Shown here one piece after another: positions 8,105 through 16,627 of a stretch of 32,662 nucleotides of DNA; positions within the stretch are counted from its first letter, which is position 1; the number at the start of each line of letters is the position of its first letter. Under the pieces are notes generated by a model that did not search any database, was not told where the DNA came from, and saw nothing but the letters and a program-made list of their open reading frames with translations. This DNA is from an uncultured Oscillospiraceae bacterium (lineage in GTDB: Bacteria > Bacillota > Clostridia > Oscillospirales > Ruminococcaceae). Location: NCBI GenBank assembly GCA_900543705.1, contig UQSL01000015.1:1-32662 (forward strand). The letters are read 5' to 3'. A program made the position numbers and the translations under genes.

Positions 8105-8578
8105 TTATTTTGAAATTTTAAGAATCTCGAACGAAATAGTACCGTCCGGGATCTCCACTTCTACAATGTCTCCTGTCTGGTGGCCAAGCAGAGCCTTGCC
8201 AATCGGGGATTCATCAGAAATTCTTCCGGCATTTGGGTCAGCTTCTGTGGAGCCGACAATCTGATACTCCACTTCATCATCAAACTCCATGTCCTTGAGC
8301 ATCACTTTGGATCCGACTGCCACATGCTCGGTGGACAGCTCGGATTCATCAAGGACTTTAACGTTTTTAAGCATCGCCTCTACCTCGGCAATTCTCGCCT
8401 CGATAAACGCCTGCTCATTTTTTGCCTCATCGTATTCGCTGTTTTCCGATAAGTCGCCAAAAGAAAGAGCCACCTTGATTTTCTCTGCAATTTCTTTTCG
8501 TTTGACTGTTTTCAGGTTTTCGAGTTCACTCTCTAATTTTTTAAGACCTTCGTCGGTCAATGTGATCTGTTTTGCCAA
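8105..8578 (-). CDS. greA: transcription elongation factor GreA
   Basis: 157 residues. The N-terminal coiled coil carries the DLSENSEYDEAKNEQ loop that reaches into the RNA polymerase secondary channel and triggers transcript cleavage; the C-terminal globular domain ends in the usual ISDESPIGKALLGH and GDIVEVEIPDG. The start is set at TTG 8578, giving MAKQITLTDEGLKKLE as in other GreA proteins, with GAAGGG eight bases upstream. The in-frame ATG three codons earlier (8587) directly abuts GAAGGG and cannot use it. It heads the greA-lysS operon. Confidence 0.95.
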   Translation of the reverse strand: MAKQITLTDEGLKKLESELENLKTVKRKEIAEKIKVALSFGDLSENSEYDEAKNEQAFIEARIAEVEAMLKNVKVLDESELSTEHVAVGSKVMLKDMEFDDEVEYQIVGSTEADPNAGRISDESPIGKALLGHQTGDIVEVEIPDGTISFEILKISK

Positions 8579-8816
8579 ACCAATCATCCCTTCGTATCAT
8601 GCTTTCGCATTTGATTGCCGCAGTTTCCCCTGCGGCCATTCCGACAGCTATCTTCTCTTAAAAGAGCCGGAATTCCCAACAGCCGGCAAAGAGAAATAAG
8701 AAAAGTTTTGAACAGTCGAAAATATGCCCTGTTCAAAACATCCCTGACAGCATGTTTGATTTTTCCCTGAAAGCCTGACAATTATCCGTATTATCAGCAG
8801 ACTTTACAATAGTTGT

Positions 8817-8846
8817 ATTATAGTCAAAACGGTGCTCTCATGTCAA
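8817..8846 (-). promoter_or_regulatory. greA-lysS promoter
   Basis: Consensus TTGACA (8846-8841), 18-base spacer, consensus TATAAT (8822-8817) on the minus strand. The leader to greA is about 230 bases and shows no recognised regulatory fold. The promoter starts only ten bases after the stop of the next gene upstream. Confidence 0.88.
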
Positions 8847-8855
8847 GTCCCTATA

Positions 8856-9650
8856 CTAGGTAGATTGGCAGGTATCTGAAGTGTCAGGAAGTGTGACAGA
8901 ATCACAAAGCTCCCTGAGCAAAATTACCTGCCCATGCAACTGTATCGCTGTGCAGACAGGTCGGATCTTTCTTCTTCCCGCAGCGTCCTCAAACAGTGCC
9001 GCTGCGACACGCCCTGCATCTAGATTCAGATTTCTATGGTGCAGAAACTGTGCGATTTCCTCCTCGCTCTCCCCATAATACCGCTCAACGGGAACACCGG
9101 CAATGACCACCTGTTGTTCCTTTCCATAGTTTAACTGAATCGGGCATCCGGATAGTAAGCTTTCGCTTTGGGAAACAAGGACTGCCGCCCCGGATTCCTC
9201 CAAAATCTCTTCCTGCAGCTTTTCATAGCAGCCGGGAAACTGGGTCAAGACCCCAACAGTTCGGTAATACCGTGCCATCCTCCGGACAAGCTCCGGATGC
9301 TTGGCGTACCGGTCTTTTATCCGTATCGTTCTTCTTTCCGGGGTTAGAATCCTGGAAAACTGCAGCAAAAAATCTTCACAAAGCGCCAGTTCATACCGCT
9401 TTGGGGAATGAAGAAACAGCCCACAGTCTTCAGGAATCTGCGTGTCATCCGGGACAACTGCGGCGGCCCTCCTTGAGCGTGTGAACTTCGCCACTTGTTT
9501 TTTGACCAAGGCGCCTTCTTTTTTCTGGCAATGCAGCACTGTGACCGGGAGGTAAAACAAGCTCTCCTCGCTCAAAAATCCCTTCCAATATCTCCACTTT
9601 TCTATAAGAGTCAGCTCTTTTCCCTCTTTTGCATCGACTATTACAAACAC
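8856..9650 (-). CDS. conserved-looking protein of unknown function
   Basis: 264 residues, soluble, no signal peptide or membrane segment and no family recognised. It starts with GTG (MFVIVDAKEGKEL) nine bases after AAAGGCGG. The middle is basic and rich in arginine (RRTIRIKDRYAKHPELVRRM), followed by a segment with VLVSQSESLLSGCPIQLNYG and VVIAGVPVERYYGES, which reads like an alpha/beta domain. It is 55 bases behind the DUF2752 gene, so it is probably the last gene of that operon. Function cannot be assigned. Confidence 0.8.
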   Translation of the reverse strand: MFVIVDAKEGKELTLIEKWRYWKGFLSEESLFYLPVTVLHCQKKEGALVKKQVAKFTRSRRAAAVVPDDTQIPEDCGLFLHSPKRYELALCEDFLLQFSRILTPERRTIRIKDRYAKHPELVRRMARYYRTVGVLTQFPGCYEKLQEEILEESGAAVLVSQSESLLSGCPIQLNYGKEQQVVIAGVPVERYYGESEEEIAQFLHHRNLNLDAGRVAAALFEDAAGRRKIRPVCTAIQLHGQVILLRELCDSVTLPDTSDTCQST

Positions 9651-9705
9651 CGTCCGTCACCGCCTTTCGCCGTACAGTATATGCGAACAGATTTGGACAA
9701 ATGCC

Positions 9706-10122
9706 TTAAATAAGCGTGAGCGGCTGGAGTGCCGGGATAAAATTGCGCGCCACCCCATAGGCGACCAGTGCAATCGCTATCGCCAAAAGCCATTTAGAAG
9801 GAAGCTTGCGGTTAAACGGCACCCAACCATAGCGCAAAAACTGCACACAGCAAATCAGCAGGTAAACTGCCAAAAACGGCAGCAGAACACATAGCGCTGC
9901 ATTGTAGTGAAAAGCCTGGGCAAAATCCAAGTGCAGAATACTGTAAAGCGCCCGTGTCGTCCCGCAGCCGGTACAATAGGCCCCGGTCAGAGAATAAATC
10001 GGGCAGGGGATAAATCCCCTGCCCTGAGATGGATCATGAAAATAAAGGAAACCTGCTGCCGCGGCGGCTAACATCGCTGCCAATACAATGAACAGAACCC
10101 TCTTCATCCGATTTAATACCAT
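9706..10122 (-). CDS. DUF2752 membrane protein
   Basis: 138 residues with three hydrophobic segments (about 8-28, 69-92, 109-126). The family signature is CPIYSLTGAYCTGCGTTRAL (about residues 40-59), with three cysteines after the first membrane helix. The biochemical role of DUF2752 is not known; it commonly sits beside CD225/zinc-ribbon membrane proteins, as here. The coding region overlaps the end of the upstream zinc-ribbon gene by ten bases, which implies coupling. Confidence 0.9.
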   Translation of the reverse strand: MVLNRMKRVLFIVLAAMLAAAAAGFLYFHDPSQGRGFIPCPIYSLTGAYCTGCGTTRALYSILHLDFAQAFHYNAALCVLLPFLAVYLLICCVQFLRYGWVPFNRKLPSKWLLAIAIALVAYGVARNFIPALQPLTLI

Positions 10123-10718
10123 GCCGCTGCATACCCCGCAAAGATGGCAATAAAGATTACGTAAAACACAATCAAAGCCGCAAGAAGGGAACCTGCCACA
10201 ATCAGGAGTACTTTACAGGTTTTCGCAGCTTTCAGCGCATCCTGATACCGCCCTTCCTGGTTCGCCCTGTCAATTTTAGTCGCAAAAATAATGGCCGGAA
10301 TTCCAAGCGGCAGGCAAAAGAGCAGTGCAAGTATGGAAAGTACCAGAAAGGTACTGGAAGTAACCGGCTGTCCCGGCTGAGACGCCCCATAATATCCGCC
10401 GTTTGGTGCACCGTAGGGGTTTTGCGGCTGCTGGTAAGAGTCGCCCTGTCCTGCACCATATCCGCCGCCATAGGGCTGCTGGTAATTATTTTGTTCCGCA
10501 CCATAGCTGCTATAAGGCTGCTGATCGGGATTACCCTGCGACGGATTTTGGTAAGAGCCCAGTTCGGAAAACGGCTGGACAGTATCCTGCTGTCCTTCCT
10601 CAGAAGAGTGCGGGGGATTTTGAGATTCTGTCTGTGTATCTCCTACCGGTGCGCCGCAGTTTCCACAAAAACGTGCGTCATCTGGGAGTGAAGCGCCGCA
10701 TTTGTTACATTGTTTCAT
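10113..10718 (-). CDS. zinc-ribbon, low-complexity, CD225/dispanin-like membrane protein
   Basis: 201 residues in three parts: an N-terminal zinc ribbon with CxxC pairs at residues 4/7 and 18/21; a Gln/Tyr/Gly/Pro-rich linker (about 30-120) with repeated QQPY, GGGYGAGQG and QNPYG units; and a C-terminal two-helix domain (about 122-197). Helix 1 and the following loop, LFCLPLGIPAIIFATKI and YQDALKAAKTCKVLLI, match the CD225/dispanin pattern (small residue/CPLG turn, then a conserved amphipathic loop). Transcribed with the DUF4190-like gene upstream and DUF2752 downstream. Cellular role unknown. Confidence 0.85.
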   Translation of the reverse strand: MKQCNKCGASLPDDARFCGNCGAPVGDTQTESQNPPHSSEEGQQDTVQPFSELGSYQNPSQGNPDQQPYSSYGAEQNNYQQPYGGGYGAGQGDSYQQPQNPYGAPNGGYYGASQPGQPVTSSTFLVLSILALLFCLPLGIPAIIFATKIDRANQEGRYQDALKAAKTCKVLLIVAGSLLAALIVFYVIFIAIFAGYAAAWY

Positions 10719-10743
10719 AATACTTAACCCCTTCCCTGTGCAA

Positions 10744-11238
10744 TTAAAGCACGCCGGATGTCAGCCAATACGGCAGAATGCTGGTCGTGTAGAGAATATG
10801 TCCGATTTTGATGACAACTCCGATAAAGGAAATAATGAAACCGGCCACTGCAAGCCCTTTGGAGTTGTTAGCTCGAAAGCCGAGAAATGAGGTCACCAAT
10901 CCCACCGGACATAAAATCAGCCAGAAATAAAACAGTCCGACAATGGAGCAGGTAAATCCAATGACCGAACAGAAATCGCACCAGGTATATTCTTTCTTCT
11001 TTGGGGGCTGGTATGGGTTATGATAGGCCGGCGCGTCATAGTATTGATGTAATGCCTCATCCGCAAGGTGATTCATCTCTCCTGCCGCATTTTCATATCC
11101 CGCTTCCTTTGCAGCGGCAGCATCCGCCTGAGTCTGTGTGAAAGATTCTGCCTGCGTATCCTGCGAAAGCGGTGTACCGCATTTGAAGCAAAACTTGGAA
11201 GATTCAGGATTCTGTGCATAACATTTATTGCAAATCAT
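10744..11238 (-). CDS. zinc-ribbon membrane protein with DUF4190-like C-terminus
   Basis: 164 residues. An N-terminal zinc ribbon (CxxC at 3/6 and 17/20) is followed by an acidic/polar linker and two to three hydrophobic segments with ANNSKGLAVAGFIISFIGVV, the pattern of DUF4190-type small membrane domains. ATG preceded by AAGGAG nine bases upstream. First gene of the four-gene operon starting at the promoter at 11327-11355. Function unknown. Confidence 0.85.
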   Translation of the reverse strand: MICNKCYAQNPESSKFCFKCGTPLSQDTQAESFTQTQADAAAAKEAGYENAAGEMNHLADEALHQYYDAPAYHNPYQPPKKKEYTWCDFCSVIGFTCSIVGLFYFWLILCPVGLVTSFLGFRANNSKGLAVAGFIISFIGVVIKIGHILYTTSILPYWLTSGVL

Positions 11239-11326
11239 CGTAATTCTCTCCTTATTAACCGGATTATTCCGCTTTTGGATTCTAGTTTTGCATAGAGTCA
11301 GCCGCTACAACGATGGCTTTATAAAT

Positions 11327-11355
11327 ATCATATCTGGATCCATACAAAAATGCAA
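11327..11355 (-). promoter_or_regulatory. promoter of the zinc-ribbon/DUF2752 operon
   Basis: TTGCAT (11355-11350), 17-base spacer, TATGAT (11332-11327) on the minus strand, about 80 bases before the first gene. Confidence 0.7.
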
Positions 11356-11443
11356 GCGGATAATGGAAACTTTATGTTCTTTAGCGAATCTTAATTCCAA
11401 CATGCAGTTAAGAGATTAGCCCCGTTACGGATTCACCGGAACG

Positions 11444-11472
11444 AAAAAGGCGCCGAAAACCGGCGCCTTTTT
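11444..11472 (-). terminator. terminator after ctpA
   Basis: Perfect 12-bp stem (AAAAAGGCGCCG/CGGCGCCTTTTT) with a five-base loop, directly after the ctpA stop and followed by T residues on the minus strand. Confidence 0.93.
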
Positions 11473-11473
11473 A

Positions 11474-12673
11474 CTACTGCTTGAGTGTATTGACTACCTC
11501 GACTGCTTTTTTGAACTGCTCGTCATTGTCTTCTGTAACATTTTCAAAAGTCGGCATGGAGGCTGCATCAACTCCTGCTTCTTTTTCAAAGTCCGGCTTG
11601 ATGCCGACGCCGTCAAAGTTCTCGCTTTTTGCGGTCGCATAAGTTGCTACCGTGTACTCGATTGCAGAACCATCGCTTAGCTGCTCGATGTTCTGCATGA
11701 CGCCCTTGCCATAGGTAGTAGTGCCGACAGATTTTGACTTGTCATAGTCCCTGAGTGCCTGTGTAAATAGCTCCGCCGCAGATGCGGTGTTTTTATTGGT
11801 CAGCACAACCATCGGCAGGTTGAGCTCGTGTGCATCGGATGTGGCAAGCACCTTCGTTGTCCCGTCTGCATAGGTTGCCGTGGCAATGGTACCCTCTGGA
11901 AGCAATGTGTCAAGCATCTTTGTTGCAGCCTCGACCAAGCCGCCCGGATTATCCCTCAGATCGAAAATAATACCGGTTGCTCCATCTTTTTGCGCATTGG
12001 CAATTGCTTCGGCGAACTGCGTTTCGGTCGCAGAGGTGAACTGTGTTATCTTGATATAGGCGTTGGAGTCCACCAGACGGTATTTGACTGTTGAAACCTC
12101 AAACTTTCTGCGGACAATCTCAAAGGAGATGTCCTCACTGTTTCTGCGTACAGTAAGGGTTAGTGTGGTGCCGGGTTCCCCTTGCAGAGCATCCATCATA
12201 TCGGATACATTGCTCATACTAACCTGGGTGCCGTTAACCACAGTAATCAGGTCGCCTGCCTGAAGTCCCGCTTCCTGAGCCGGAGTACTCTGGTAAACAT
12301 CGTGTACCAAAATATAACCAGATTCTGATTTCTGGATTTCCACACCGATTCCCACCAGATTGCCGTTTAAGGAATCCACTTCTTTTTTATACTGCTCGGC
12401 CGTATAGTATTTGGCATACCGGTCGCCGATTCCCTTCATATAACCTGAAGAAATTCCATCGAGCAGTTTATTCTGGTCAATTTCCCCAATGTAATTGTTC
12501 CGTACCTTGGCATCCACTTCTGCAAGCTTGGTATAGACCGCCTCGCGGGATTTAATATCCTGCATCATCGTATCGAATTGACCTCTGGAAAAAACCATGG
12601 TCACAGAAAAGGTAATTGTCGCTACAATTGCCATCAGTGCAATCGTGGCGCCGACTGAAATCTTTTTCTTCAT
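11474..12673 (-). CDS. ctpA: S41 carboxy-terminal processing protease (CtpA type)
   Basis: 399 residues from ATG 12673, which follows AAGGAG by six bases. One hydrophobic anchor or signal (about 6-28) exports the protein; a PDZ domain (about 105-185, VYQSTPAQEAGLQAGDLI) and the S41 peptidase core follow, with the catalytic serine about 298 in NTASAAELF and lysine about 323 in YGKGVMQ. Such enzymes trim or degrade envelope proteins. It lies downstream of the two M23 peptidases and ftsEX in the same direction but is separated by a terminator hairpin, so it may have its own weak promoter. Confidence 0.94.
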   Translation of the reverse strand: MKKKISVGATIALMAIVATITFSVTMVFSRGQFDTMMQDIKSREAVYTKLAEVDAKVRNNYIGEIDQNKLLDGISSGYMKGIGDRYAKYYTAEQYKKEVDSLNGNLVGIGVEIQKSESGYILVHDVYQSTPAQEAGLQAGDLITVVNGTQVSMSNVSDMMDALQGEPGTTLTLTVRRNSEDISFEIVRRKFEVSTVKYRLVDSNAYIKITQFTSATETQFAEAIANAQKDGATGIIFDLRDNPGGLVEAATKMLDTLLPEGTIATATYADGTTKVLATSDAHELNLPMVVLTNKNTASAAELFTQALRDYDKSKSVGTTTYGKGVMQNIEQLSDGSAIEYTVATYATAKSENFDGVGIKPDFEKEAGVDAASMPTFENVTEDNDEQFKKAVEVVNTLKQ

Positions 12674-12781
12674 AACATACTCCTTGCCTGTCCGAGCTCC
12701 AAAAAATCCTAATTTCTTCCATGGGACGCAGTTGATACAAAGGTTATTCCTTTGCCGATGTAGGATTTGACATATCTTTAC

Positions 12782-12819
12782 AAAAACATGCGCGGTATAT
12801 CCTATAAAATACACCGCGC
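12782..12819 (-). terminator. terminator after the first M23 peptidase gene
   Basis: GCGCGGT/ACCGCGC stem with an AT-rich 16-base loop, followed by a T-run (TGTTTTTG) on the minus strand, 100 bases after the peptidase stop. Confidence 0.7.
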
Positions 12820-12921
12820 CTGTCCCGTCTGTCAGACAAAAGATTAGCAGCACAGCCTTTTTTCACACAAGGTTCACAAACCGCTTTCCTTATCTTCCCC
12901 AATAGGGATTTATAAAACCTG

Positions 12922-14160
12922 TCAAAAATAATTTGCTGGGTTGGTATGCTGTCCGTTGACACGGATTTCGAAATGGCAGTGCGGACCTGTAGACCAGCCG
13001 GTAGAGCCGATGGATGCGATTCTCTGTCCCTGGCTGACCGTTTCTCCGGTGCTCACCTGAATGCTGCTGCAATGCCCATACAGGGTACTGTATCCGCCGC
13101 CATGGTCTATAATAAGATAATTGCCATATCCGTTTGCATCCCAGCCGACATATTTGACGACACCGCTCTTAGAGGCGACAATTGGTTTGCCGTAAGCCCC
13201 GCCCATCGTGATATCAAGCCCGGTATGGAAATCCGAGCCGTCAAATCTCCAGCCGTAGCTGCAGGAAATATAAGTGTTGCCTGGAACCGGCCAGAGAAAA
13301 GAGCTATCATCTGAAACCGGGACGTCATAGCCATCGTCCTGGTTGTAGATCTCATCAATTTTCTGCTGAGTCGCCGACATTTGATCCTGATACTGCTGCT
13401 GAGAAACGCCGAGTTCATCAAGCATATTTTGCAGCTGAGTCTTGCTGTTCTTGCTCTGCTCGAGCTGGTCTTCCAGTTCAGACTGTTTGGTCGCAAGAGC
13501 GCTTTGATCGGCTTGCAGGGCACCCCGGTCGTTTTCCAGCTGGGTGCGTGCCTCTTCTATCTGGGTTTTAGAGGTCTCGAGCTCCTGCTTGGACTTCTCC
13601 AGGTCTTGATATTGCTGTACAAGTTCATTCATAACTTCTTGGCTATAACTGGACATATGCTTAAGGTTTTCCGCTATAGAAAGCGCGTCTCCAAATGACT
13701 CTGCTCCCAAAATCAAATCAAGAGAAGAGACATCGTCGTGCATGTACATCACACGTAAAAATTCCATCAGTTCATCCGTGTTTTGTTCCAGGGCCGCTTT
13801 CTTCTCCTCTATCTCCGTCTCCTTTTGCGATATCTGCGTTTCCAAATTAGAAATTTCGATTTCCTTGGCGCTGATTTCGGAATTATAGGCATCAATTTTT
13901 TGTGTCAGGACATCGATTTGGGCCTGCGTAAGCTCCGACTGCTTAGCAAGCTGCTCTTGGTTTTCCTCTTCCGCACTGATTTGATTCTTTGTGTTCTCCA
14001 TCTGGTCCTTGATGTTGTCGCTTTGCTGCTGCAAAGAATCATACTGAGACTGGAGGTCGTTCAACTCGCTGGCGCGAACCGGGGTGATCGTCTGTGTGCA
14101 GGTGATAAGCATGGTACAGCACAGCGCCGCACTTATCACCTTGAGTAAATGCTTCTTCAT
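12922..14160 (-). CDS. coiled-coil M23 peptidoglycan endopeptidase (EnvC/CwlO-like architecture)
   Basis: 412 residues. Signal peptide (about 1-31, ending VRAS), long coiled coil (about 32-270; heptads rich in Q, L, E) and a C-terminal M23 (LytM) domain. The metal ligands are intact: DFHTGLDITMGG provides His and Asp, GPHCHFEIRVNG the HxH. E. coli EnvC has the same layout but has lost these ligands; here catalysis is likely. The start has AAGGAG six bases upstream; a TTG seven codons earlier is not needed. Paralogue of the next gene, sharing DVSSLDLILGAESFGD; adjacent to ftsEX, the probable membrane activator. Confidence 0.93.
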   Translation of the reverse strand: MKKHLLKVISAALCCTMLITCTQTITPVRASELNDLQSQYDSLQQQSDNIKDQMENTKNQISAEEENQEQLAKQSELTQAQIDVLTQKIDAYNSEISAKEIEISNLETQISQKETEIEEKKAALEQNTDELMEFLRVMYMHDDVSSLDLILGAESFGDALSIAENLKHMSSYSQEVMNELVQQYQDLEKSKQELETSKTQIEEARTQLENDRGALQADQSALATKQSELEDQLEQSKNSKTQLQNMLDELGVSQQQYQDQMSATQQKIDEIYNQDDGYDVPVSDDSSFLWPVPGNTYISCSYGWRFDGSDFHTGLDITMGGAYGKPIVASKSGVVKYVGWDANGYGNYLIIDHGGGYSTLYGHCSSIQVSTGETVSQGQRIASIGSTGWSTGPHCHFEIRVNGQHTNPANYF

Positions 14161-14248
14161 TTTTCTCTCCTTCTTCCCCAAACGTCATCTGTTACCTACT
14201 CTATGATACGGACAAGCTGCGACAGTCCGCCTCAAGCCCGTTTCTTGC

Positions 14249-15622
14249 TTACAAATACGATCTCGGGTTCACAGTTGAACCGTTGACACGGATTTCAAAA
14301 TGGACATGAGGGCCATAAGCCCAGCCGGTTTCTCCGATGGCTCCAATTACTTCACCCTGCTGCACCTTCTGTCCCACACTGACATACAGTGCACTCGAAT
14401 GCGCATAGAGCGTCACAAAACCGTTTCCATGATCAATCATAATCATCTGGCCGTAACCGCCGTTATACGCTGCGCCGTTCGGGTCCCATCCGGCATAGAT
14501 AACGGTACCGCTTGCAGCCGCAACATAGGGCTTTCCCTGCGCGCCGTTTCTGGTCACATCAATCCCCGTATGGAAATCCGTATTGTCAAAGCGCCAGCCA
14601 TACTCGCAGGAGACATATCTGTCGCTGCTCTGAACCGGCCAGATAAAGGTCCCGTCAAACTCGTTATCTACCGGAGGAGGAGTTGGGTCTGGGTCTGGCT
14701 CCGAGGAGGTAGTTCCGGACGAATTGTTGTCCGATGGAGTTTCCGAAGGCCTTTCGCTTGGTGTCGATTCCGCCGGAGGCTGAGGGTTTTGCGCCGCCTT
14801 GTTGATGATATTCTGAATAAAGGATTCCGTCACACTCTGCTGTGCGGCAATTTCGTCCCCGTCCCTTGCGTAGTCCTGTCTGAGCAGGAGAAGCTCCGTC
14901 TCGGCGTGCTGGCTTTCCGTCATCTGTCGGCTGAGTTCCTGCTGCTTTTGCTCAAACAGGGCGTTGTCACTTTCCAAAGACTCCTGCTCCGCACTCAGCT
15001 GAGTGGTCAGAGTTTCAAGCTCTGCCTGCTGCCCGACCAGCTTATCCTTGGATTCGGTCAGCGAGCGCTGCTGCGCCGCCAGCTCGTCCATAATCTCACG
15101 CTGATAATCGGAAACGCATTTGACGTTCTCCGCTGCGGAAAGAAAATCCCCGAAAGACTCTGCTCCAAAGAGTAAGTCCAGCATGGAGACATCGTTTTCC
15201 ATATAGGAAACCCGGATAAATTCCATGAGTTCATCACAGCGCTTTCCCGCGGTCTCTTTCTTTTCTTCAATTTCCACCTTTGTGGTTTCAATTGCAGTTC
15301 CAAGCTGCTCAAGTGCCGTCTGTTTTTCCGCGATGCTGGTATTCACCGCATCGATTTTTTCTCTCAGGACGCCAATCTGCTGGACTGTCAGGGTCGTTTG
15401 CTCTTCAATCAGCTTCTGCTTTTCCTGCTCCGCCATAATTTTGTTATCGACATCCGTGAGCTGCTGGGAAATCTCCTGCTGCTTTGCCTGAAGGGATTCA
15501 TACTGGCTCGTCAGGTCGTCAAGCTCGGAAGATTCCTCCGCCCGGGGGATTATCGGCAGAATGGAACAAACAACCGCACAGCAAAGCGCCGTACAGATGC
15601 CACGCAGTAAACAATGTTTCAT
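14249..15622 (-). CDS. coiled-coil M23 peptidoglycan endopeptidase, second paralogue
   Basis: 457 residues. Signal peptide (about 1-28, ending PRAE), coiled coil (about 30-265), a Pro/Ser/Thr-rich linker (about 270-330, with repeated PSE and PDPDPTPPP) absent from the first copy, and an M23 domain with intact ligands (DFHTGIDVTRNG; GPHVHFEIRVNG). The motif SMLDLLFGAESFGDFLSAAE parallels the sister protein and corresponds to the conserved coiled-coil segment. It follows ftsX by 102 bases and precedes the paralogue by 88; co-transcription with ftsEX is likely. Probable substrate: peptide cross-links of the cell wall. Confidence 0.93.
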   Translation of the reverse strand: MKHCLLRGICTALCCAVVCSILPIIPRAEESSELDDLTSQYESLQAKQQEISQQLTDVDNKIMAEQEKQKLIEEQTTLTVQQIGVLREKIDAVNTSIAEKQTALEQLGTAIETTKVEIEEKKETAGKRCDELMEFIRVSYMENDVSMLDLLFGAESFGDFLSAAENVKCVSDYQREIMDELAAQQRSLTESKDKLVGQQAELETLTTQLSAEQESLESDNALFEQKQQELSRQMTESQHAETELLLLRQDYARDGDEIAAQQSVTESFIQNIINKAAQNPQPPAESTPSERPSETPSDNNSSGTTSSEPDPDPTPPPVDNEFDGTFIWPVQSSDRYVSCEYGWRFDNTDFHTGIDVTRNGAQGKPYVAAASGTVIYAGWDPNGAAYNGGYGQMIMIDHGNGFVTLYAHSSALYVSVGQKVQQGEVIGAIGETGWAYGPHVHFEIRVNGSTVNPRSYL

Positions 15623-15724
15623 ATGTATGGCACTCTCCTTATCTGCGGCCGCAAACCGGCCTCCACTTTCGTCAAACCGCGAAAACCAAAGTCTGAAGTT
15701 CCACAGGCTTTGGCCCCATCGACC

Positions 15725-16627
15725 TCATACTTTCAGATATTTGCGGGTAGATATCAAGCTTCCGAACACTCCCATCCCAATCCCGAACAGGACAAATCCG
15801 CCCAGAACATACCAGCAGATATTGCCAAACGGGATAATTGCGCTGGAAACTCCCTGAATCCAGGAAGAAGAACTAACAGTGAGCCATTTGACAATACTGT
15901 CATAGGCATACCACAGCACCCCATAGGATAAGAGCGCAGAAATTCCTCCCAGAATGATTCCCTCTACAATAAACGGCAGCCAGATAAAACTGTCTTTGGC
16001 GCCGACATATTTCATAATGTTAATTTCTTTACGGCGGCTGAACACCGTAATGCGGATAGTATTGGCAATAATAACAAGCGACACGACAAACAACACCAGG
16101 ATAATAGCTGCGCCAATCACGGTCACTATGTTTTTCATATTGATCATGACTTTTGCCACTTCGGTCGGTGCCCGAACGTTTTCAACGCCCGCCATGCCCT
16201 GCATATCAGCTACCACCTGGTCCATCCCTTCAAGCTCGGAGAGTTTGATTCGGTAGGACGCCGGATACGGGTTTTTGTCGAGTTCGCTTAAAATGCTCAC
16301 CGCATCCCCGTATTTTTCCTTTTGGTCTTCCAAAGCTTTCTCTTTGGATATGAACTCATAGGACTTCATGGAAGTAAGTCCCTTAATTTTTCCTTCCACC
16401 TCATCTTGCTGAGTGGTGGAAATATCGTCTTTTAAAAAGACAACCAGCTCATTTTGCTGTTCCACATAGGTGACAGCGCTGGAAATATTAACGGAAAACA
16501 GCACCGCAAATCCCACCAAAATCAGGCAGGCAGTCAGGGTGCCAATCGAAGCAAAGGACATCAGGCGGTTAAACCAGATATTTTTTGCTCCATCCTTGAC
16601 CAGATATCGAAAATTTGAAAATTTCAT
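15725..16627 (-). CDS. ftsX: cell division ABC transporter permease FtsX
   Basis: 300 residues. N-terminal cytoplasmic start MKFSNFRYLVKDGAKNIWFN, TM1 (about 25-47), a large outer loop (about 48-165) that in other species contacts the wall hydrolase, then three TMs near 170-195, 222-245 and 270-293. ATG 16627 overlaps the ftsE stop by four bases, with GGAGG five bases before it; an ATG four codons earlier has no suitable site. FtsEX uses ATP binding to activate coiled-coil hydrolases; the two downstream M23 proteins are the obvious partners. Confidence 0.96.
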   Translation of the reverse strand: MKFSNFRYLVKDGAKNIWFNRLMSFASIGTLTACLILVGFAVLFSVNISSAVTYVEQQNELVVFLKDDISTTQQDEVEGKIKGLTSMKSYEFISKEKALEDQKEKYGDAVSILSELDKNPYPASYRIKLSELEGMDQVVADMQGMAGVENVRAPTEVAKVMINMKNIVTVIGAAIILVLFVVSLVIIANTIRITVFSRRKEINIMKYVGAKDSFIWLPFIVEGIILGGISALLSYGVLWYAYDSIVKWLTVSSSSWIQGVSSAIIPFGNICWYVLGGFVLFGIGMGVFGSLISTRKYLKV

